DNA from: Planctomycetaceae bacterium | Lineage (GTDB): Bacteria > Planctomycetota > Planctomycetia > Planctomycetales > Planctomycetaceae | DNA: 32,577 bases | Reading direction: 5' to 3' | NCBI GenBank assembly: GCA_023260695.1 | Contig: JALQUR010000090.1 | Coordinates: 1 to 32,577 of the forward strand | Shown here: positions 27,058-32,577 of the stretch, piece after piece | Position numbering within the stretch: the first letter of the stretch is position 1 | Layout: each line of letters begins with the position of its first letter | Made by a program: the position numbers and the translations under genes | Notes under the pieces: model-generated | What the model was told of the DNA's origin: nothing | Databases searched by the model: none | Seen by the model: the letters and a program-made list of their open reading frames with translations, nothing else

Positions 27058-27218
27058 CGTGTGCAACTCCCCCCCGAGGTGTCTCAGGGTATTCAATGAC
27101 AGAGTTTCGGTTGTACGTCCTGCAAGGCAGCGTGGCAGATTCCAGCCTCCAGCCCGATCGCCTTACGCAACAGCTCAACGCAGGCCGTGCTGGTGGTACC
27201 ATATGTCGGCACGTTAAC

Positions 27219-27249
27219 AAAAAAAAGGCGTCCCGGTGGGGGACGCCTT
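27219..27249 (-). terminator. Rho-independent terminator of the Gly-rich protein gene
   Basis: Read on the minus strand, GGCGTCCC and GGGACGCC form an 8-bp stem (10 with flanking A-T pairs) followed by eight T residues. It lies 31 bp after the stop of the Gly-rich gene. Confidence 0.93.
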
Positions 27250-27279
27250 GATACCTTCGTCAGTGAGAATCAGCGGCAT

Positions 27280-28293
27280 TCATTCAGCGTTTGGGCGTGC
27301 ACCACGGCCACCGAATCCGCCACGGCCACCGGGAGCACCGGGAGCACCACCTGGAGCGCCAAAGCCACCGCGACCGCCAGGAGCTCCGCCTGGTGCACCA
27401 TCAGGACCACCGCCGGGACCACCGCGACGCATCATTGCACGCATATCCAGTTCAAAAGGAGCACCCTTCATGGTTTCAAGCTGGCCCTTCTGGCCATCAG
27501 TCAGGACAGCCAGGACAGCCTGTTCTGACTTCTCACGAGCTTCGGTCATACGTGCCCGCATGTCTTCAAAACCAGCTGCATCAGGACGTCCACCACCCGG
27601 AGGGCGGCCGCCACCCTGCTGTTCTCCGTCGCCACCGCGAGCGCCTCGCAGGCCTTCAAACATGGTCCGCATCGCATTGCGGGACTCTTCTTCGGCCGCA
27701 TCCAGTCGAGCGATCTGATCGTCTGAAATCTTCAGCGTCGCACGCAGATCGTCAGCACGCAGTGCAGCGGCCAGACCTGAGCTGAGACGCAGCTGCAGGG
27801 TAATCTGGTCCAGGCGTGTTTTCTGCCCTTCATCCAGCAGAGCATTCAGAACGTCGTCGTTCTTCTTGCTGGCGTCTTCGCGTTCCTTACGCATCTTCTC
27901 CATGACAGCATTTCGTTCTTCTTCAGACATCTGCTGGAACGCATCACGGTCAAGGCGTCCAGAAGTACCTTGTTCTTCACGGAATGCCTCGATGGCGGCA
28001 TCAATCAACGCTGCCTGACCCTCTTCAACCTTGAGTTCATCGCGAACCTGCTGCAGTCCCAGCAGTCTCGCACGATCGTATCGAGGACCACCGAAACCAC
28101 CGCGACCGCCGGCACCGCCAAAGCCGCCAAAGCCGCCAAAGCCGCCGCCGGGTGCTCCCTGAAATCCCCCACGACCACCACGCTGAGGCTGGCGCCCCTG
28201 TTCTGGGTCCTGCTGAGCTTCAACCACAGCAGAAAAGGCCAGCGCTGCGATCATCAGAGCAGCAACCTGGCGAACAAATCGAATGGTGAACAT
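27280..28293 (-). CDS. Secreted Gly-rich helical protein
   Basis: A 337-residue exported protein. A signal peptide (1-26, ending VVEAQ) is followed by a Gly/Phe/Arg-rich tract (about 33-72, GGFGGFGG). Next come two long charged helical segments (about 75-190 and 195-300) in which the phrase LT/LDEGQK...LDQI / LTDGQKGQLETM recurs. A second Gly/Ala/Pro-rich tract closes the protein and ends in PNAE. Helical pairs with repeated DGQK/DEQ phrases are common in uncharacterised planctomycete secreted proteins, loosely like Spy/CpxP. Function unknown. The start at 28293 has GGAG 8-9 nt upstream; the frame is open for another 74 codons without signal character. Confidence 0.85.
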   Translation of the reverse strand: MFTIRFVRQVAALMIAALAFSAVVEAQQDPEQGRQPQRGGRGGFQGAPGGGFGGFGGFGGAGGRGGFGGPRYDRARLLGLQQVRDELKVEEGQAALIDAAIEAFREEQGTSGRLDRDAFQQMSEEERNAVMEKMRKEREDASKKNDDVLNALLDEGQKTRLDQITLQLRLSSGLAAALRADDLRATLKISDDQIARLDAAEEESRNAMRTMFEGLRGARGGDGEQQGGGRPPGGGRPDAAGFEDMRARMTEAREKSEQAVLAVLTDGQKGQLETMKGAPFELDMRAMMRRGGPGGGPDGAPGGAPGGRGGFGAPGGAPGAPGGRGGFGGRGARPNAE

Positions 28294-28695
28294 GTACAAA
28301 CTCCGATCGAAGGTGAATATTGAGACTGAGGTTACGCCGTGAGAAACAGGAGCGAAACCACCGTCAGGGGCGAAAACCCATGAATGGCATGCACGGAGTA
28401 AACCAGGAAAAAGCTGCTGTGTTTCTCTGATTCGTCGCCATTGGAGCAGATTTTGCTGAAAATAGTGTCCGCGAGGCGAGGAATTCGTCCACCCGATCCG
28501 CTTGCCCATCCGCAAAAACCTGGTAAATGCACGAATTTACGCTCGGCACCTCCCATACGTTCACTAATTCCGAGTAGACAATCCGCTGCTATTCTCCGAA
28601 AATAACACACAGGTCATCCTGCGGCCGTCCGCCCGGCCTGCGCGAAGAACACCGCAACGATCGGCTGCAAAACACTGGAAAATGGTAACAATCGC
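28294..28695. other. Divergent spacer
   Basis: 402 bp between the Gly-rich protein gene and the next plus-strand gene. I see no gene, no repeat array and no clear consensus promoter in it. It is one of the few spacers here without a tandem repeat. Confidence 0.55.
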
Positions 28696-29670
28696 ATGGT
28701 AGATCCTGTCCGGAATCAGCGTGCCGACGCTGCTGAAACGGGTATCTCCGCGATTGCGGAGCAGGGTAAAGCTGCAGCTTCCGAGGCTGCTGGAAACACA
28801 GAAACATCGCCCCCATCGCTCTCTTTCAACCCTGATCTGTACCAGACAGCCGATCAGGAGGAATCACTCGGATTTGTGATGGAAACCCTGTCCTCAGCGG
28901 CAGCGGTCAGCATGTTTTCATCCATGACCTTCCATCTTGCTGCCTGGGGACTGGCCCTGGTATTGCTTCCTCTGCTGGGCATCAACTGGCTGGAACAACT
29001 GACGTCAGAGCAGCCCCCGCTGCAGGCATCCCTGGGCGACGAAGAAATCCTCGACCAGCTGGCCTTTGTTGAAATCAACACTCGGCTTGATGGGGAAACA
29101 ACGGACGGCCCTACAAGTCTTGAACAGATGGCTCGCGAACTGCAGCAATCGGAATCAGGCTGGCTGCATTCCGCAGTCGATAATCTCTGGCAGAACGAAT
29201 CCAGCAGCGACGAACAGCAATCGGTCGCCAACGCCGGAAACCTGCTCAAAGTCCCGGAGTCGGGGCTTGCCGTGACAAAGGGGAGCTTCACAGCGTTCAC
29301 AATCCCGGCAGCCCCGCAGCCACTGCAACGCTATTCCATCGTTATCGAAATCCGACTCCCGGACGACGTCAAACGCTATCGAGTCGCGGACCTCGCAGGC
29401 GACGTTCGCGGTACCGATAACTACAAACAGAATCTGCCTTACGACAGCGACCTGCCGTATGCCTCAGGATTTCCCACCGCAGGGGGGAAAGTGATTCAAC
29501 TGAAACGCAGCAGCGTGCTGGACGTCGAAAACAATCGCGTGCAGATTGTTGTCCAGGTGCCCGGGGCACGAAGGCTGGTGAAGGACGTGATCACCATCAA
29601 AAGTCGCATGCTGCGTGAAGAACAGGAACTGGAACTGGTGTTCGGCCGCCCGTCGGAGACACCGAACTGA
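28696..29670 (+). CDS. Hypothetical membrane-anchored protein
   Basis: 324 residues, not recognised. A polar cytoplasmic N-terminus of about 75 residues leads into one hydrophobic helix (about 77-98, AAWGLALVLLPLLGINWL). An acidic Ser/Gln-rich linker (about 104-190) and a beta-rich C-terminal domain (about 200-315) follow. That domain contains FTIPAAPQPLQRYSIVIEIRL and YDSDLPYASG and looks like a carbohydrate-binding or transport-type sandwich, but without a signature. The start lacks a strong ribosome site. It is probably a single-gene transcript. Confidence 0.8.
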   Translation: MVDPVRNQRADAAETGISAIAEQGKAAASEAAGNTETSPPSLSFNPDLYQTADQEESLGFVMETLSSAAAVSMFSSMTFHLAAWGLALVLLPLLGINWLEQLTSEQPPLQASLGDEEILDQLAFVEINTRLDGETTDGPTSLEQMARELQQSESGWLHSAVDNLWQNESSSDEQQSVANAGNLLKVPESGLAVTKGSFTAFTIPAAPQPLQRYSIVIEIRLPDDVKRYRVADLAGDVRGTDNYKQNLPYDSDLPYASGFPTAGGKVIQLKRSSVLDVENNRVQIVVQVPGARRLVKDVITIKSRMLREEQELELVFGRPSETPN

Positions 29671-29720
29671 GCCACTGCGAACGCAGGATCATGCAGCTGA
29701 AATCTCTGCCCCGCAGCAGA

Positions 29721-29754
29721 ACCACTCGCACCTGATCACCACTCGCACCTGATC
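29721..29754. repeat. 17-bp perfect tandem duplication
   Basis: ACCACTCGCACCTGATC occurs twice without a gap, followed by a 7-bp hairpin CGGCAGC/GCTGCCG (29758-29778) that lacks a T-run. Both lie between two convergent genes. Confidence 0.95.
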
Positions 29755-29819
29755 ACCCGGCAGCAAGGCCCGCTGCCGCTGCACTTCCGGGGTCATGTTC
29801 CAGTCGCACTTCTGAGCAT

Positions 29820-30254
29820 TCAGTACTGCTGTCGAGTCTGCACGAAGAGTGCTTTCTTTTCCCCCGGCAGAGTGAAGTCAAAACCGCAGGACTTAAAGAA
29901 CCCGTCATTGGAAGTGATCGCCATCACCTCCAGAATGTTGCGGCTGACTGCCAGATCCACGCACTGCTGCACCAGCTGCCGACCAACTCCCCGGCCCTGA
30001 AATTCCGGCAACACTGCCAGACTGCGAACTTCAGCCAGCTTTGCGGAGTAGATTTCGAGGGCTGCAAAACCAATCACGCGTCCTGAGGATATTGCGACAA
30101 ATCCAAACGGAACCAGGTCCTGAAGTTCATCAGGGGTACGTGGCAGCAGGCGGTTCTCCTGCACGAAGTAACTGACCAGCTGTTCCAGCTGTCCCAGATC
30201 TTCGCTGCAAGCCGGGCGAACCTGTATGGAAGCATCTGCTGGTGATAAACTCAT
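29820..30254 (-). CDS. GNAT-family N-acetyltransferase, ArgA-like
   Basis: 144 residues with the GNAT fold. The acetyl-CoA loop is Q86-GRGVG-91 in VLPEFQGRGVGRQLV, preceded by EVRSLAV. The C-terminal half has ITSNDGFFKSCGFDF. Early text (IQVRPACSEDLGQLEQLV) and LLPRTPDEL resemble stand-alone N-acetylglutamate synthases of the arginine pathway, but a general acetyltransferase cannot be excluded. ATG 30254 is preferred over a TTG 12 codons upstream. No arg gene is adjacent. Confidence 0.86.
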   Translation of the reverse strand: MSLSPADASIQVRPACSEDLGQLEQLVSYFVQENRLLPRTPDELQDLVPFGFVAISSGRVIGFAALEIYSAKLAEVRSLAVLPEFQGRGVGRQLVQQCVDLAVSRNILEVMAITSNDGFFKSCGFDFTLPGEKKALFVQTRQQY

Positions 30255-30488
30255 CAGGCTCTCATTTCTCAGACGATCTGGCGGGCTCAACGAACGGGAA
30301 ACTCCACCGCTGCTGTGGACTGCTTTTTCACAAAGTCATTTGTGCCCGGGATCATAGGCGTCAGCAGCTTCTGCAGACCAGCAAAATCGCGTCCCCTGGA
30401 GCGGATTACCAGTACGCGGTCAGCTGGAGTTCTGCAGCTGCTCAGTGAATCCGAGCTCGAGTGAACTTAACAGACAAGGACTTGTCCG

Positions 30489-30977
30489 ATGGAAATCCTC
30501 CGCAACCTGCTGGGCTCTGCCACAGGATCCGGCGAAGTAATGTGGCTGGGAACATCCGCAGCGCCGCGTGCTGAAATCATCAGTCGGCAGCAGGTGGAAG
30601 TGATTCACGGTGGCCTGGAAGACGATCACCACTGTCGCCCCGGTCGTCGCCGACAGATTACTCTGCTCCAGTACGAACACCTGCAGGCACTGGCGACTTT
30701 GCTGGATGTCGAGCGAATATTCCCGGAAGCCCTGCGACGGAATATTCTGATTTCCAAAGTCAGTGTCGCATCCCTCCGCTACTGCAGATTTCAGATCGGC
30801 TCTGCGGTTCTGCAGGGATCCGGATCCTGTCCGCCCTGTTCCCGTATGGAAGAGAATCTTGGCCCTGGTGGCTATGCCGCCATGCTGGGACACGGCGGGA
30901 TCACGGCAACCGTTGTGACCCCCGGCACAATCAGCATCGGAGATCCCGTCGAAGTGCTCGAAGTGCTGCCCGAGTAA
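30489..30977 (+). CDS. MOSC-domain protein
   Basis: 162 residues, a single MOSC domain. MOSC domains bind molybdenum cofactor or carry sulfur for it. Visible elements are HGGLEDDHHCRPGRRRQITLLQ (split), RRNILIS at 83-89, IGSAVL, C114-P-P-C117 followed by RMEE, and the closing GGITATVVTPGTISIGD. The Cys pair at 114-117 is the expected reactive Cys region. AAGGA lies about 10 nt before the ATG. No molybdenum enzyme or cofactor gene is in the window. Confidence 0.9.
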   Translation: MEILRNLLGSATGSGEVMWLGTSAAPRAEIISRQQVEVIHGGLEDDHHCRPGRRRQITLLQYEHLQALATLLDVERIFPEALRRNILISKVSVASLRYCRFQIGSAVLQGSGSCPPCSRMEENLGPGGYAAMLGHGGITATVVTPGTISIGDPVEVLEVLPE

Positions 30978-31028
30978 TCTCCCGCACCATGGCGATCGTC
31001 ACGGAGGACGCTGCCACCACGGCAGCAT

Positions 31029-32354
31029 TCAGCGAACCATGGCCTGAAAGCTGATTTCCCCGGCAGCATGCCCAGGCAGCGGCTCAGAAAATTCAAAAGT
31101 GAGCACCACGCTGCCTTCTCCGTTTGGCGTCGCTGTGACGAATCCGTTGACATCGCCATTGATCACAGCAGAGCCGTCAACGTATTCCAATCGCGGTGTC
31201 AGGTTGTCCACGATCCGCACATCTCGCAACTCCACGTCACCGGTATTCTGAAAGCGAATTGTGAACTGCACAATTTCCCCCCGGTGCGCCTCACCAACGT
31301 CGGCCAGCTTCACGAGCTTCAGCACGCCTTCATGATTCTGATCTTCCAGTCCGATTGTCTCCTGCAGCTTGATCACATCCCGCAGCTGCGCAGCAGAATC
31401 GGTTGCCAGAGAGACCATGGGGAAGTCCTTCCGACTCCACGCCGCTGCATTACTGAGAGCCGCTGCGGTTTCAGGTCCGTCTCGACGCAGGAAACTGCTG
31501 CTGCTGGTTGTGGCTCGACCTTCCTGACCCGCGTCCACTTTCGCAGATTGCTCCAGCCTGGTGCTGCCGTTCGAACCTGCCGCTGTATCCGCATTCAGCA
31601 TCTCATCAGCCCGGTTTCGAAACTCCATCGCCACCAGAGCAGTCTGACTGGTATTCTCAGTCACACCCTGATCACCACGCAGGCGACCCACAGCCGCCGC
31701 ATCGCGAGTTCCCACTGCTCGCTGAATCTGAGTCTCTGAAGTCAGACCAGCAAGCCTCCGCACAGATCCGAAACGCGGAGCGTACACGGCAACACGATTG
31801 GAAACTGTCCGCTGCTGTTCACCGGAAGCGGAAACCCACGCAGCCACCGTATCCTCAGAATCCAGGCCACTGTAAGGAGCTGCATTCAGGGCTGCAGCAG
31901 CTTCCCGGTCACCGCCGTCGAACAGATACTCATCCGGGTAAACATCAGCCAGCGGGGAGGTCGAAACGGTCTCCATGGGTCCCAGCTGGGCAGCAATCAG
32001 ACGCGGCGCAGGAGCGGATCCGCTGGCAGCTGGCTGCCTCGCTGTCTGCTGAATACCCGTTGCAAAGACCGGGCCTCGCTGACCAGACACAGCGGTCTGG
32101 TCGGGGTAGGCAGCAGTTTCTGTCAGCCCGGCCGGACGGACGCCTGACGGCTGCCCAATCGGTACCGGGGCTGTCGTGGAATAGACGTGCTCCGGTTCCG
32201 GCTGCAGCATGGAATGCAGACCACAGCCGGGCAGGGCACTCAGCCCCAGCAGCACGGCAGCAGCAAAAACACCACGACGCCCCCGCTTCCGGGCGGCATT
32301 GACGAGTTGTTCGGCACAGTCTGCCCGCATCCATGTCTGTACTTCTGAGTTCAT
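31029..32354 (-). CDS. DUF11-domain lipoprotein
   Basis: A 441-residue predicted lipoprotein. After a basic 28-residue n-region comes a hydrophobic stretch and a lipobox L41-P-G-C44, so it is probably acylated by the Lgt/Lsp/Lnt pathway (lnt is at 7660-9522). The middle (about 50-340) is low-complexity, Ala/Ser/Gln/Thr-rich. The last ~90 residues form a DUF11 domain (FTIRFQNTGDVELRDVRIVDN and LTPRLEYVDGSA, then VVLTFEFSEPLPGHAAG). DUF11 domains are found in surface proteins of planctomycetes and may take part in cell-envelope assembly. ATG 32354 is chosen over TTG 32357; AAGGA lies 7 nt upstream and overlaps the stop of the preceding gene, so the two are co-translated. Confidence 0.85.
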   Translation of the reverse strand: MNSEVQTWMRADCAEQLVNAARKRGRRGVFAAAVLLGLSALPGCGLHSMLQPEPEHVYSTTAPVPIGQPSGVRPAGLTETAAYPDQTAVSGQRGPVFATGIQQTARQPAASGSAPAPRLIAAQLGPMETVSTSPLADVYPDEYLFDGGDREAAAALNAAPYSGLDSEDTVAAWVSASGEQQRTVSNRVAVYAPRFGSVRRLAGLTSETQIQRAVGTRDAAAVGRLRGDQGVTENTSQTALVAMEFRNRADEMLNADTAAGSNGSTRLEQSAKVDAGQEGRATTSSSSFLRRDGPETAAALSNAAAWSRKDFPMVSLATDSAAQLRDVIKLQETIGLEDQNHEGVLKLVKLADVGEAHRGEIVQFTIRFQNTGDVELRDVRIVDNLTPRLEYVDGSAVINGDVNGFVTATPNGEGSVVLTFEFSEPLPGHAAGEISFQAMVR

Positions 32355-32365
32355 CAATCGTTCCT

Positions 32366-32577
32366 TCAGCGCTCTGCCGAGACTTGTTGAATTCTTCGGG
32401 CAGAGCTCATTTTTGCGAACCCGGCGTCTTCTCCAGAAGGATTGCTCGGGCCGATCTGTCCGCCATTTCCGAAGAAACCGGTGGGTGTTCCCTCAGCTGC
32501 AGGCTGCCGACTTCCCAGCCGAATAATTGCCATCGGACGTCCCAGTTCCGTAGCCACTGCAACTGCGTTCTTCTGCT
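32366..32577 (-). CDS. 3' end of a gene entering from the right edge
   Basis: The last 69 codons of a frame that is open to the window edge and stops 11 nt before the DUF11 lipoprotein. The part visible (QKNAVAVATELGRPMAIIRLG, then a Gly/Pro/Ser-rich tail and ARRIQQVSAER) is not recognised. The very short gap to the lipoprotein gene argues for one operon. A short separate gene starting at the GTG at 32557 is possible but less likely. Confidence 0.55.
   Translation of the reverse strand, partial: QKNAVAVATELGRPMAIIRLGSRQPAAEGTPTGFFGNGGQIGPSNPSGEDAGFAKMSSARRIQQVSAER

Noticed and set aside
12421-32577. Defence island, prophage or integrative element
   Set aside because: No integrase, restriction enzyme, toxin-antitoxin pair, phage structural gene or attachment-site duplication could be identified. 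The genes are mostly housekeeping.

Overview
The window reads as part of a planctomycete chromosome (class Planctomycetia). This is inferred from the mix of gene families, with no database search. The clues are a formylglycine sulfatase, very Gly-rich secreted proteins, a DUF11 lipoprotein, an archaeal-type diadenylate cyclase, and a Chlamydia-like class Ic ribonucleotide reductase (Chlamydiae and Planctomycetes share the PVC superphylum). GC content is moderately high. Genes are mostly monocistronic or in pairs and are separated by long spacers. I found no rRNA, tRNA, CRISPR array, transposase or phage gene.

Layout. 1-480: 5' part of a sulfatase (minus). 1146-2720: short Hsp70-like chaperone (plus), closed by a strong terminator and convergent with a ligase-associated type DEXH helicase (2885-5452, minus). 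6380-9522: metK then lnt (plus), with a 12-bp hairpin between them. 9572-14541: three minus-strand genes, a secreted BON-domain protein, sthA and an M3 oligopeptidase. 15080-15268: a 62-aa CsrA-like protein. 15655-17312: a tight minus-strand operon DUF454 > ubiX > DUF4345-like. It is divergent from a DacZ-type diadenylate cyclase (17664-18584). 18899-19819: Tat-exported sugar isomerase-like protein. 19820-21262: a 1.4-kb spacer holding a near-consensus promoter overlapped by two NrdR-like boxes and followed by a leader of about 835 nt. 21263-25564: nrdA and nrdB, ending at a strong terminator. 25643-26835: gene-free, palindrome-rich DNA. 26836-28293: small His-containing membrane protein and a Gly-rich secreted protein (minus). 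28696-30977: a one-TM protein, a GNAT acetyltransferase and a MOSC protein. 31029-32577: a DUF11 lipoprotein and the 3' end of the gene before it (minus).

The most coherent story is dNTP supply. The NrdB has Phe where the radical Tyr normally sits and the full Mn/Fe ligand set of the class Ic enzyme. The presumed nrd promoter carries two boxes spaced 31 bp apart, the geometry expected for NrdR. The long leader contains a 5-codon ORF behind a perfect Shine-Dalgarno and two tandem arrays. A second theme is that nearly every spacer carries its own short tandem array with a different unit (6-25 bp, 2-9 copies). I see no defence island or biosynthetic cluster.
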